A DNA stretch of 64,000 nucleotides. Source: Bifidobacteriaceae bacterium UBA2724 (GTDB taxonomy: Bacteria; Actinomycetota; Actinomycetes; Actinomycetales; Bifidobacteriaceae). The stretch is from assembly GCA_002353815.1 (NCBI GenBank), contig DEKK01000012.1, forward strand, positions 62,001 to 126,000, in the 5' to 3' direction. Under the pieces are notes generated by a model. The model worked only from the letters and a program-made list of their open reading frames with translations. It had not been told where the DNA came from and did not search any database. The position numbers and the translations under genes are program-made. Positions 25,885 to 34,705 of the stretch are shown in pieces. Each line of letters begins with the position of its first letter. The first letter of the stretch is position 1.

Positions 25885-26613
25885 ATGAATAATTCAGCCG
25901 GACAATCCGACAAGCGAACGATTCTCGTCGTCGAGGACGAACCGACGCTGGCGACCGCAATCGCCCAGCGTCTCACCGCAGAAGGATGGACGGCGCGAGT
26001 CTGCGGCGACGGCGCCAGCGCAGTGCAGGCCGCTGCGCAGCTCAAGCCCGATCTCGTCATCATGGATGTGATGCTTCCCGTCATGGACGGCCTCGAGGCC
26101 ACCCGCCGCATCACGGCGAGCCGCCCCGTCCCGGTTCTCATCCTGACCGCACGCGACGATGAGTCGGACAAGGTCGTGGGGCTGGGCGCCGGCGCCGATG
26201 ACTACATGACCAAGCCGTTCTCGATGCGTGAGCTCATCGCCCGCTGCAAGGCGTTGCTGCGTCGCGTCGAACGCGCCAAGGTCATCGCCAAGAACTCCGA
26301 GAACGAAAAGGTGCTCGATTTCGGCGAACTGGTGATCGACCCCTCGCAGCGCATCGTGACGATGCACGGCGAGGAAGTGCACCTGACCCCCACCGAGTTC
26401 GACCTGCTGACCACCCTTGCGCGCAAACCCAAGTCGGTGCTCAGCCGCGAGAAGCTTCTCGAAGAGGTGTGGGACTGGGTCGACGCATCGGGCACCCGCA
26501 CCGTGGATTCGCACGTCAAGGCCCTGCGCCACAAGCTCGGCCCCGATCTCATCCGCACGGTGCATGGCGTCGGATACGCTTTCGAACCTCCGACCGACGA
26601 CACCGAACGCTGA
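25885..26613 (+). CDS. OmpR/PhoB-family response regulator
   Basis: 242 residues. Receiver domain with E17-D18, phosphoacceptor D61 (VIMDVMLPVMDG) and YMTKPFSMREL; then a winged-helix DNA-binding domain with LTPTEFDLLTTLARKPKSVL and the terminal IRTVHGVGYAFEP hallmark. It is a DNA-binding transcription factor phosphorylated presumably by the kinase encoded 200 bases downstream. The start MNNSAGQSDKR is the first Met with GGAG upstream; the longer frame would run through the hairpin. The regulon is not inferable; the closest architectural relatives are actinobacterial MtrA/RegX3-type regulators. Confidence 0.92.
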   Translation: MNNSAGQSDKRTILVVEDEPTLATAIAQRLTAEGWTARVCGDGASAVQAAAQLKPDLVIMDVMLPVMDGLEATRRITASRPVPVLILTARDDESDKVVGLGAGADDYMTKPFSMRELIARCKALLRRVERAKVIAKNSENEKVLDFGELVIDPSQRIVTMHGEEVHLTPTEFDLLTTLARKPKSVLSREKLLEEVWDWVDASGTRTVDSHVKALRHKLGPDLIRTVHGVGYAFEPPTDDTER

Positions 26614-26616
26614 TGT

Positions 26617-26650
26617 ATGGAAAAGACGTCCTTCGGGACGCCTTTTCCAT
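26617..26650 (+). terminator. Hairpin behind the response regulator
   Basis: ATGGAAAAG-A-CGTCC pairs with GGACG-C-CTTTTCCAT around TTCG. The T-run is inside the 3' arm. It may reduce read-through into the kinase gene. Confidence 0.6.
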
Positions 26651-26814
26651 TGAAGGGCCTGTGCCGACCATGATGCAATACCGACGGCGGGCGCTGCGAA
26701 CGTCGTTCGCCTGCCACGGAATCGCGCACTGTCCCCGGCCGCGCACCGCTCCGTCGCCCTACCATAGAACCGTCACACGCGCCGCGCCACGCGGCGCAAC
26801 GCTCAAGGAGAATC

Positions 26815-27978
26815 ATGAGCACCCCTGACCGCCTCAGTCCGAAAAACAAAATAGAACGAGCCCGTCTGCGCCATGAACGCCAGCGCCAGCGCGAACTCGC
26901 CGCCCAGAGCCATCCGAAAAACACCCACGCCACGTTCATCGGCTCGCTCTCGTCGCTCAAGCTGGAGCTCAGCATCCTCATCATCATCGACACGATCATC
27001 GTGTTCCTCATGTCATGGATCATGCTCAAATGCGGTCTGAGCGAATGGATCGCGTTCCCGTGCATCATCATCATCGCACTGGGCATCACCTACATGTTCT
27101 CGCGTGGGCTCACGGCGCAGCTACGCGAAATCCGCGACGCCGCCGAGGCCGTGTCGGAAGGCGACTACCAGGTGCGCGTGTACGATGCCGTCGACAGCCA
27201 GGACGAGATCGGACAGCTCGCCCGTTCGTTCAACGTGATGGCCGAGGAACTCGAGCATTCCGACACCATGCGCCGCGACCTCATCGCCAACGTCAGCCAT
27301 GAGCTGCGCACCCCCGTGGCCGCGCTCCAGGCGCAAGTTGAGAACATGGCGGACGGCATCACCGAGCCGTCGTCCGCCAACCTGGAGAGCATCCTCACGC
27401 AGACCCAGAGGCTTTCGGACCTCATCGCGTTCCTGCTCGACCTGTCGCGCATGGAGGCCGGGGCGGCGAGCCTTGAGATTTCCACGTTCAATCTCTCCGA
27501 TTTCATCGACGAGACCGTGGAACCCCTGGAAATCGCCGACGGCGGGCACAACCACTCCGTCGTCATGAACGTTCCCGACATCGACATGGAAGGCGACCAG
27601 GACCGCCTGCGCCAGCTCTTCACCAACATCATCTCGAACGCGCTCAAGCATTCGGCCGACGGATCCGAAGTGCTTATCAACGCACATGAAGACAAGAACG
27701 ACGACACCGTGGTGATCAACGTCATCAACTACGGTTCGCAGATCCCCGTCTCGGCCCGCAGCGACATCTTCCGCCGCTATGTCAAAGGCAAAGGCGGGCA
27801 TCCGGGCACGGAATCAGGCGGAACCGGCCTGGGGCTGCCCATCGCGCGATGGGCCGCGCAGCTGCACGGCGGCACTGTGACGGTCGTCGACGACCCGCGC
27901 GGCGCCGATTTCGAGATCGTGCTGCCCAAGCACCATGACGAAAACGATGTCGGCGGCGATGGCGATTCCGCCGCATGA
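26815..27978 (+). CDS. Sensor histidine kinase of the two-component pair
   Basis: 387 residues. A basic cytoplasmic N-terminus, two closely spaced membrane spans (about 50-70 and 79-96) with almost no extracytoplasmic loop, a HAMP linker (LREIRDAAEAVSEGDY), HisKA with H162 in NVSHELRTP, and HATPase_c with the N box NIISNALKHSADG and the G box GTGLGLPIARWAAQ. The lack of an external sensor domain points to membrane- or partner-derived signals (inference). ATG has AAGGAG at five bases. It probably phosphorylates the upstream OmpR-type regulator. A strong hairpin follows. Confidence 0.92.
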   Translation: MSTPDRLSPKNKIERARLRHERQRQRELAAQSHPKNTHATFIGSLSSLKLELSILIIIDTIIVFLMSWIMLKCGLSEWIAFPCIIIIALGITYMFSRGLTAQLREIRDAAEAVSEGDYQVRVYDAVDSQDEIGQLARSFNVMAEELEHSDTMRRDLIANVSHELRTPVAALQAQVENMADGITEPSSANLESILTQTQRLSDLIAFLLDLSRMEAGAASLEISTFNLSDFIDETVEPLEIADGGHNHSVVMNVPDIDMEGDQDRLRQLFTNIISNALKHSADGSEVLINAHEDKNDDTVVINVINYGSQIPVSARSDIFRRYVKGKGGHPGTESGGTGLGLPIARWAAQLHGGTVTVVDDPRGADFEIVLPKHHDENDVGGDGDSAA

Positions 27979-28010
27979 CAGGGACGCGTGACATGACACG
28001 CATGACCCGC

Positions 28011-28051
28011 ACAGCGCCCATCCATCGAAGGCATCGACGGATGGGCGCTGT
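28011..28051 (+). terminator. Strong hairpin ending the kinase transcript
   Basis: ACAGCGCCCATCC pairs perfectly with GGATGGGCGCTGT around a 15-base loop; only GTTC follows, so the U-tract is weak. Confidence 0.7.
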
Positions 28052-28090
28052 GTTCATATCGGCGTGTCGCACAGCTTCCCGGTATATATT

Positions 28091-28120
28091 CGAACATACA
28101 TTCGATAGAACAGATGTTCG
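28091..28120 (+). promoter_or_regulatory. Two LexA (SOS) boxes upstream of umuD
   Basis: CGAACATACATTCG (28091-28104) and AGAACAGATGTTCG (28107-28120) each differ by one base from the actinobacterial/Gram-positive SOS palindrome CGAACatatGTTCG. They lie side by side 18 bases before umuD. lexA is not in this window. Confidence 0.85.
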
Positions 28121-28137
28121 ATTATAGGGGGCAGAAC

Positions 28138-28758
28138 ATGGAAAAGCAGAGCACGGAGACCACGCAGAAACCATCCGCCGGACAGACGGCCGCACCTCGG
28201 ACCGGCACGGCCCAGGACGCACACACGGGCACCCTGGGGCACAGGCATGCGCGCCTGTACGAAAGCCCGCGCGACGGCGTCACGGGCTTCCACTGGGTGT
28301 CCCCTCACCCGCGCCCCATCCCCCAGGCGTTGGAATCGGTGCACGCGGGGTTCCCCTCGGTGGCACAGGACTATTTCTCGGGGGATTTTTCGCTGGATGC
28401 CAATCTGGTGGCGCACCCCGACATGACATTCGTCGTCACCGTGGCAGGCGATTCCATGGAGAACGCGGGGATCTACGACGGGGACATCCTCATCGTGGAC
28501 CGCTCCCTGCAGCCACGGGACCATGACATCGTCATCGCCGCCATCAACGGCGAGCTGACGGTCAAAAGGCTGCGCAAAGACCCGACGGGAATCTGGTTCC
28601 ACCCCGAGAACCCCCGGTACCCCGACATCCACCCCGAGCAATGGGACGACACGATGATCTGGGGAGTGGTCATCGGCAACTACCACTGGCAGTGCAGCAG
28701 GGCGGAATATGGCCGCGTGGACACGAAGGAACGCGCCGTCGAGGGAGCGCGGCCATGA
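28138..28758 (+). CDS. umuD: UmuD-like S24 peptidase (translesion polymerase V accessory subunit)
   Basis: 206 residues. The S24/LexA-type peptidase has the self-cleavage site Ala70-Gly71 ([13 protein letters not shown]), nucleophile Ser106 in [13 protein letters not shown] and Lys143 in GELTVKRLR. RecA-promoted cleavage would yield UmuD' for pol V. The N-terminal segment ahead of the cut is about 70 residues, much longer than the 24 of E. coli UmuD, and Thr/Ala/Gly-rich. ATG follows AGGGGG at seven bases; two SOS boxes precede it. The stop overlaps umuC as ATGA. Confidence 0.9.
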   Translation: MEKQSTETTQKPSAGQTAAPRTGTAQDAHTGTLGHRHARLYESPRDGVTGFHWVSPHPRPIPQALESVHAGFPSVAQDYFSGDFSLDANLVAHPDMTFVVTVAGDSMENAGIYDGDILIVDRSLQPRDHDIVIAAINGELTVKRLRKDPTGIWFHPENPRYPDIHPEQWDDTMIWGVVIGNYHWQCSRAEYGRVDTKERAVEGARP

Positions 28759-30215
28759 CGACCGACGAACGGCATGGCGGGCGCACCCGCCCCGCCGCCC
28801 ACGACGCATCCGCGGCCGACGCCTCGGCGTCCGCCGATCGGGCCCCGGTTCCCGATTATCAACAGCACCCCTGGATTCCGGGTACAAAGGCGCCCACCGC
28901 CCAGCGTACCTTCGCACTGGCCGACGCCAACAGCTTCTTCGCATCGTGCGAATGCGTGTTCGACCCCTCGCTCATCGGAAAACCCGTGGTGGTGCTGTCG
29001 AACAACGATGGCTGCGTCGTAGCCCGCAGCCAGGCAGCCAAGGACCTCGGCGTCCCAGAAGGAATCCCCTGGTTCAAACTGCGCGGGCAAGCGGAGAAAG
29101 ACGGCATAGTGGCCCGCAGCTCCAACTACGAACTGTACGCAAGCCTGTCCGCGCGCATGATGTCGGTGATGGGCACGTATTTCGCCCATCAGGAGATCTA
29201 TTCCATCGACGAATGTTTCCTGTCGACCCGCCACCCCGCCGACGAGGCCCTGACGGACCGATGCATCGCCATGCGCACGGCCGTGCTCCGCGGAGTGGGA
29301 GTGCCAGTCTCCGTAGGAATCGCACCCACCAAAACACTGGCGAAAATCACCAACCATTGGGTGAAGAAACATGATGCGCGCCATGGCGTCGATTCATGGG
29401 ATGACGTGAAAGACATGGCGGGCCACGATCCGCTCGCCGACGTCACCGTGCAAGACATCTGGGGCGTGGGACGCCGTCTCGCCCCGCGTCTCATGTCCCA
29501 CGGAATCCTCACCGCCGCCGACCTGCGCGACCAAGACCCCGAAGACATACGCCGCCGCTATTCCGTGCTGCTTGAGCGCACCGTGCTCGAACTGCGCGGA
29601 ATCCCCTGCATCGAGGACGAAAGCAGTGCGCTCAACGGCACGCGCATGAACCAGATCATGTGTTCACGCATGTTCTCGCACCCCATCCGCGACGAAGCAA
29701 CCATGCGTCAGGCCGTCAGCGTCTATGCGCAGAAAGCCGTCCGACGTCTCAAACGCCAGCGCGGACTCTGCGACGCGGTCAGCGTCTTCTGCGGCACCGG
29801 CCCCACCGACGACGAAGGCAATGGACGCACCTTCGTGCGGGGGACGGCGGTGCTGCCGACACCCAGCGACGACCCCATCCACATCTGCAAGGCCGCGTGC
29901 AAGGCATTGGAGGGGCGCATGGTTCCCGGCCAACGATACGTGCGGGCGGGAGTCCTGCTCTGGGGTCTGCACGACGCGGATTCCTACGAGCCGTTGGACG
30001 GATTCGAAGCCACGCGCGACACCGGACTGGGCGACACACTGGAACAGATCACCCGGCGTTTCGGGCCATCCCACGTGGGCATCGGATACAGCGGCATCAG
30101 AGGCAAAGGACGGTGGAACGAAGACACCGGCGCATCGTGGACCATGCGCCGGTCCATGATGTCCCGGCGTTGCACGACGCGATGGGACGAAATGGCCATC
30201 GTCAAAGCCGACTGA
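28755..30215 (+). CDS. umuC: UmuC-like Y-family DNA polymerase
   Basis: 486 residues. Error-prone translesion polymerase (pol V catalytic subunit). [18 protein letters not shown] carries the first metal Asp, [19 protein letters not shown] is UmuC-specific, and [10 protein letters not shown] carries the catalytic Asp-Glu. The helix-hairpin region ([18 protein letters not shown]) and little-finger domain follow. An N-terminal extension of about 50 residues is low-complexity and absent in E. coli UmuC. It starts inside the umuD stop (ATGA) and is cotranscribed under SOS control. Confidence 0.95.
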   Translation: MTTDERHGGRTRPAAHDASAADASASADRAPVPDYQQHPWIPGTKAPTAQRTFALADANSFFASCECVFDPSLIGKPVVVLSNNDGCVVARSQAAKDLGVPEGIPWFKLRGQAEKDGIVARSSNYELYASLSARMMSVMGTYFAHQEIYSIDECFLSTRHPADEALTDRCIAMRTAVLRGVGVPVSVGIAPTKTLAKITNHWVKKHDARHGVDSWDDVKDMAGHDPLADVTVQDIWGVGRRLAPRLMSHGILTAADLRDQDPEDIRRRYSVLLERTVLELRGIPCIEDESSALNGTRMNQIMCSRMFSHPIRDEATMRQAVSVYAQKAVRRLKRQRGLCDAVSVFCGTGPTDDEGNGRTFVRGTAVLPTPSDDPIHICKAACKALEGRMVPGQRYVRAGVLLWGLHDADSYEPLDGFEATRDTGLGDTLEQITRRFGPSHVGIGYSGIRGKGRWNEDTGASWTMRRSMMSRRCTTRWDEMAIVKAD

Positions 30216-30450
30216 CACCATCGTCGCCCACAGTGACGGACGGGGCCCGGCAGTTGCGACGATGCCGACAGCACGGCCGCCGCATGTACCGCCGCATGTA
30301 CCCTTGTCAAACGGCGCACAGTCCCCGGGCATGAGACCGCCGCCACACTCCCCAACCAAAACGGGCGCCGGCCCCTGTGGACCCCGCATACGCCCCGGCC
30401 AGACGGCGCCCGGCCCCCTGTGGACCGCACCCGCAACCATGCACCTCGGC

Positions 30451-31236
30451 TCACGTACCATCATTTCGCAACGGCACACAAGCCAGCACGAAAGCCGCCA
30501 CGGGGATCCCCCCGCATTCGCTGATCGCATGGGCACATTCCGCGAGCGTGGCGCCCGACGTCATGATGTCATCGACCAGCACCACGACCCGTCCCTCGAT
30601 TCCCCCGTCGGCCGACACATGTCCCTTGATGCGCCTGGCACGGTCCGCGGACCCCGATTGCATCACGGATTTGCCCGTGACCCCTGTCATGTGCAACACG
30701 TCCGCCACCGCGGCCGGCACGCCATGGACCTGAAGCTCCGACGCCACCGCCGTGGCCAAGGGCATGGTCTGGAATCTGCCGCGTGCGCGCAGCGATGCGG
30801 CCGACGACGGAGCGGGAACCACCAGCACGTCACATCCACGCGCCACCTCCCGCGCGAATGCATGCCACAGCCGTGCGCCACGTCGCGACACGGCGACGTT
30901 CGTTGTCATGATTCGCATGAACTCACGGTCCAGTTCCACATCCCCGTGGTCCTTCCAAACAAGGATCGCACGGCGTACCTCGCCCCGGTACCACCCGCAG
31001 CCATAGACGGCGCCGCCGGACACCGACGCGCAACCGCGCACGGGAAACGATTCGAACAAAGCACGGCATTCCCGGCACAATGTCTCGTCCGGCCTGCGGC
31101 ACCCCGCACATCCTCGCGGGAACACGACCAACGAGACATCGCGCACGGTGCGCACGACGATGTCGCGGACGCAGCGCGCCAAGCGCCGTCGAGGTCCGTC
31201 GATTCGCGATGCCGGTATCCGATGCCAATGCCCCAT
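30451..31236 (-). CDS. comF: ComF family phosphoribosyltransferase-like protein
   Basis: 261 residues. The N-terminus has a zinc-knuckle pattern (CAGCRRPDETLCREC), then the double-zinc-ribbon-like linker and a type I phosphoribosyltransferase fold with the PRPP loop VVLVDDIMTSGATLAEC. ComF proteins are needed for DNA uptake in naturally competent bacteria, but homologues exist broadly in non-competent species; no com genes neighbour it here. The ATG has only a weak AGGG upstream. The 235-base gap to umuC holds no gene. Confidence 0.88.
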   Translation of the reverse strand: MGHWHRIPASRIDGPRRRLARCVRDIVVRTVRDVSLVVFPRGCAGCRRPDETLCRECRALFESFPVRGCASVSGGAVYGCGWYRGEVRRAILVWKDHGDVELDREFMRIMTTNVAVSRRGARLWHAFAREVARGCDVLVVPAPSSAASLRARGRFQTMPLATAVASELQVHGVPAAVADVLHMTGVTGKSVMQSGSADRARRIKGHVSADGGIEGRVVVLVDDIMTSGATLAECAHAISECGGIPVAAFVLACVPLRNDGT

Positions 31237-31404
31237 GGCACGACCCTACGGCGCCATCCCCCGGAGCGCCACCGCCCCGTGTCTATTGTGGAAAACTCAC
31301 GTCCTTATCACGCCCCGCCAGACCGGCCCCGCACCGAGGCGCCTGGCGCCGCGCGCTTCAGCACTAGCCGCACCCTCACGTGGAGCCGCACGCCACAGCC
31401 GGAG

Positions 31405-32229
31405 CTAATCCCGGTGCAGCGCCTTCCAGCTGGCTTCGATGCGTTCGATGCACTGGATCGTGTCTTCGGGACCATCCACATGGATGCTGGCCGTGCCCGC
31501 CTGCACCGCCGGATAATCGTTGCCCTCGGGCCCCATGCGGTCGCCGATGTAACACAGCTGGGACACGTCGATGCCGAGGATCTTGCACAGCTCACGCACC
31601 GCATAGGCCTTGTCGATGCCTTTGAGCGAAATATCGACGCTCGTGGAGCCGCCCGCCTTGACAGTCAGCGACGGCAGATCCTTCTGACAGGCCTCGGCGA
31701 GGGCCTTGCGCTTGGCGCCGGTGGGATCCCACGCCTCCTTGGCTTCAACGGGGGCTTCCTGCCCCAGCGCCGAATAAGTAATCTGGCTGCCGCGGTCGTC
31801 GATGCGTTCACCCCACGTATGCTCTTCCCACGACCCCAACTCCTTGGCGCGGCGCTCGAGCGACGCGAACGCGGCATCGCGCTCGTCCTTGGTCAGGTCA
31901 TGCTCGAAGACCTTCTGCCATTCGCCCTTCGCCGCGTCCCAGCGGATGTACCTCGTGCCGCTGGTGGGCATGAGGTGCAGATTGGAGCGATCCGAACGGT
32001 CCTGCACCATCTGCACGACCTGGCTGTCGACGAGCGACCACCGTCCGCCCGACACGACGGCGACTGGCATGAGATGGGTCAGGTTCGCGAATTCATCGGC
32101 GATGGGCTGCTTCATTGGACGCTTCGATCGCGCGAGGGTGCCATCGAGATCAAACGCAACCGCCTTGATACGCCGGCACAGCGCATCGTAATCGACGTCA
32201 TCCCAAGCCATCGGCGTGAGTTCAGCCAT
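31405..32229 (-). CDS. HAD-superfamily (IIB-type) phosphatase
   Basis: 274 residues. HAD motif I is VAFDLDGTLARSK (nucleophile and acid/base Asp), motif II lies in PVAVVSGG, the Lys motif in VDISLKGIDKAYAVREL, and motif IV in YIGDRMGPEGNDYPAV. Size and cap position fit the Cof/phosphomannomutase-like subfamily IIB, which usually dephosphorylates sugar phosphates; the substrate is unknown. The start MAELTPMAWDD has AGGGAGG four bases away; the frame is open 60 codons further upstream without coding character. Monocistronic. Confidence 0.88.
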   Translation of the reverse strand: MAELTPMAWDDVDYDALCRRIKAVAFDLDGTLARSKRPMKQPIADEFANLTHLMPVAVVSGGRWSLVDSQVVQMVQDRSDRSNLHLMPTSGTRYIRWDAAKGEWQKVFEHDLTKDERDAAFASLERRAKELGSWEEHTWGERIDDRGSQITYSALGQEAPVEAKEAWDPTGAKRKALAEACQKDLPSLTVKAGGSTSVDISLKGIDKAYAVRELCKILGIDVSQLCYIGDRMGPEGNDYPAVQAGTASIHVDGPEDTIQCIERIEASWKALHRD

Positions 32230-32433
32230 GAATCCTCCCTTTGGGTAGCTCGACATTCGTATCACGGAATGCACCGTTCCCGAAAACGCCCGGAGCGCAG
32301 CGCACGGACCATGCCGGACGCTCGCCCGGGTATCGTGCGGCGCCCCACATACATTGGGCAATTGTAGGGGATGCAGCGGAAATACGCCCATCGCGCCTTG
32401 CCGCCGGTTCGCCATGAGCTTAGGATGTTAGGC

Positions 32434-32916
32434 ATGTCACAGTCTGCGCACACCAATCCTCCGAGCGATTCCACCCCGTTGTCCGAAATGGCGCCGTGGA
32501 ATCGGCATCGGTATCGCAACCTGCATGGACGCGGCCAGCGCCAGCCCATGTTCGGTGTGCACCTGCCGTATTACCGCACGACGGACGGCTTTTTCGACGA
32601 CTGCGTCAAATCGGTTCTCATTTTCCTGTCCGCGCGCATCCCCGACCATGGAGACATCGAGGTGGCCAAGGAATTCGTGCCGCCGTCCGACCCCTTCCCC
32701 TGGGAGGACCACATGGTGCCGCTGTCGCGCTCGTTCCCCGCGAAAAACGGACAAAAGGCCCGCATCGTGCTGTATCAGATGCCCATCATGGAGCGCGTGC
32801 AGGATAAGCACGACATCCAACGCGTGGTGTTCCGCGAAATCGTGTGCCAGGTCGCGGAGCTGAAGAATCTCGAGCCATCCGATATCTATCCCGGCTGGGA
32901 CGATTTGGACTTCTGA
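32434..32916 (+). CDS. PF06262-like (zincin-type) protein without HExxH
   Basis: 160 residues. The order HRYRNLHGRGQRQPMFG, LPYYRTTDGFFDD, EFVPPSDPFPWEDHMVPL, KARIVLYQMPIMERVQDKH and REIVCQVAELKNLEPSDIYPG matches the actinobacterial branch of the metallopeptidase-family proteins (PF06262). The region where zincins carry HExxHxxG reads REIVCQVAELKNL, so no metal motif is present and proteolysis is unlikely. Function unknown. The start is uncertain: ATG 32434 is used; ATG 32425 is nine bases earlier with TTAGG in front. The gene stands alone. Confidence 0.65.
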   Translation: MSQSAHTNPPSDSTPLSEMAPWNRHRYRNLHGRGQRQPMFGVHLPYYRTTDGFFDDCVKSVLIFLSARIPDHGDIEVAKEFVPPSDPFPWEDHMVPLSRSFPAKNGQKARIVLYQMPIMERVQDKHDIQRVVFREIVCQVAELKNLEPSDIYPGWDDLDF

Positions 32917-33064
32917 CCCGCCGGACCCACCGGATTAGCCAGGCAGATTCGATTGCGCCGGCGAATCCACGTCGGGCCAACCAACCCAGCCGAACCAACC
33001 GACTCAGCCGGATCGCACCAGCGGCATCAGTCCAACGAGATCACGCCGGTCGGCGGGGGTGGCC

Positions 33065-34705
33065 TCAGCTCACGATGCGCTGATCGCGCGTGGAAGTCAC
33101 GACCTCGGCATCCACATCGATGGGTGCGCCGCTGACCACCGCAACGCCTTTGGCATTGGCCGCGGTCACATCCTTTTGCGTCACAATAGCGGCCACTGCG
33201 GTTCCGGCACCATCGTCAGCGCCGTCATTCGTGACGACAGCCGCCACCCCATCCATGGACACATGCTGGCTGGTGCGGCCTTCGACCGTCACGGACTGCG
33301 TGGACGCGACCTCGCCTGACGCATCGTACGTCGTGATGTCAAAACCGATGTCCTGCTCCGAGGCATTGGCCAGCACCAGCGTGGCAGACGTGTCGGAAGG
33401 CGCCGCGACGCCATAGGTCGGCGAAGCCGACACGGCATCGGCGACGGCGAAATCCGTTTGTCCGGTGCCGGACTGCGTGGAGACGACCTGCGCCGATATG
33501 TCGACGGTCGACGTGACCGCGAGCGCATAGGCACCGTCGGGGGCCTTGCCAAGATCCTCAACGTCCACACGGCCTGCGGCGAGGGAAACCGTCGAAGCGT
33601 GACGTCCGCCCTTTTCAGTGAGCCACGTGAGCGACACATCGGCGTCCTTGTTTTGGGAGAAAAGCGTGACCGCAATGTCCCCGTTGGTATCGATGCCCGG
33701 GATCAGCAACGAAGTCGACGGCTTGACAGCCGGCACGGCAAAATCCGATCCCGATGGCGTCAGCCCGTCCACGTACACGGAGCGCACCACCGCAGCCAGG
33801 GGGATGGAGCCACTGTCGACGTCGATGACGAGGGCTTTCTCAGACTTGGCGGACGCGTCGAGATTCACCACGGTCTCTTCCCCTCCATCGACGGTGGCCG
33901 AGGCGCTGGTCGAAAGGCTCAACGCCCCCGTCTGCGACGTGCCCCAGGCGGTGATCGTCACGGAGGCAGGCAGAGTGTTGGGGTTGGCGAGCACGAGCTG
34001 CTCGGTCCACCCTGTTTCGGTGGACGGCACGATGATGCGCTGGCTGGTCGCCGGCACCACGCAGGAAGTCGCGGACAATCCCGTCAGATCGCCGTCGGTG
34101 GCCCATGTGGCGACCGATCCGAAAAGCGCCGACAGATCGGTGGACGATGACAGAGTGGCCTGCGCAAACGCCGATTCGTCCGCAGTGGCCGCCGCGATGC
34201 TCGCGCTGGCCGCCGTGACATCAAGGGCGGGGGCGGAGGAATCCATGGGGGACGCATAGAAGTTCGAGACGCCGCCGGTGGCAGCGACGAGCATCGACGA
34301 CGCGACGTCTCCCTCGTCGACCTGGAACTCGCTGTCGCCATACGACGCCGTGTCGGCCAACGTCATGCGCTGCGGGCAATACACGGTGTCCTGGGTCTGC
34401 CCCACGGTCTCGTTGTACGAAGCCGGGGTGACGGCAGCGCCGTCGCTTTTGAAAGGCAGGCCGATGGCGGCAGCCGCCGAGACTCCGACGAGCAGGATGG
34501 CGCTCACGGCGGCGGCGACCGTCGTGGCGGCGGTGCGCACCGCGGCATGATGGCGGTCGGCGATGACCTGCGCGGCCGTGGAATCATGGCCGGATGCATC
34601 CGCCTCCCCGTGGGGCCGGGACGTCACCGGCGCCATCGTCTGGGTGAAGTCGAATTCGGAATCCTGATTCCCGCCGTTCCTGTCGTCTTTCATATGCTCA
34701 CTCAT
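33065..34705 (-). CDS. DUF5719-family membrane-anchored extracytoplasmic protein
   Basis: 546 residues. One membrane span near residues 60-80 (VAAAVSAILLVGVSAAAAIG) separates a short cytoplasmic head from a Ser/Thr/Ala-rich extracellular beta-rich region (RIIVPSTETGWTEQLVLANP, AVPAVKPSTSLLIPG) typical of DUF5719, a family found next to large glycosyltransferases in actinobacteria. Function unknown; probably an envelope partner of the preceding enzyme. Its ATG overlaps the glycosyltransferase stop by 8 bases and has GGAGG eight bases upstream within that gene, so the pair is translationally coupled. Confidence 0.82.
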   Translation of the reverse strand: MSEHMKDDRNGGNQDSEFDFTQTMAPVTSRPHGEADASGHDSTAAQVIADRHHAAVRTAATTVAAAVSAILLVGVSAAAAIGLPFKSDGAAVTPASYNETVGQTQDTVYCPQRMTLADTASYGDSEFQVDEGDVASSMLVAATGGVSNFYASPMDSSAPALDVTAASASIAAATADESAFAQATLSSSTDLSALFGSVATWATDGDLTGLSATSCVVPATSQRIIVPSTETGWTEQLVLANPNTLPASVTITAWGTSQTGALSLSTSASATVDGGEETVVNLDASAKSEKALVIDVDSGSIPLAAVVRSVYVDGLTPSGSDFAVPAVKPSTSLLIPGIDTNGDIAVTLFSQNKDADVSLTWLTEKGGRHASTVSLAAGRVDVEDLGKAPDGAYALAVTSTVDISAQVVSTQSGTGQTDFAVADAVSASPTYGVAAPSDTSATLVLANASEQDIGFDITTYDASGEVASTQSVTVEGRTSQHVSMDGVAAVVTNDGADDGAGTAVAAIVTQKDVTAANAKGVAVVSGAPIDVDAEVVTSTRDQRIVS

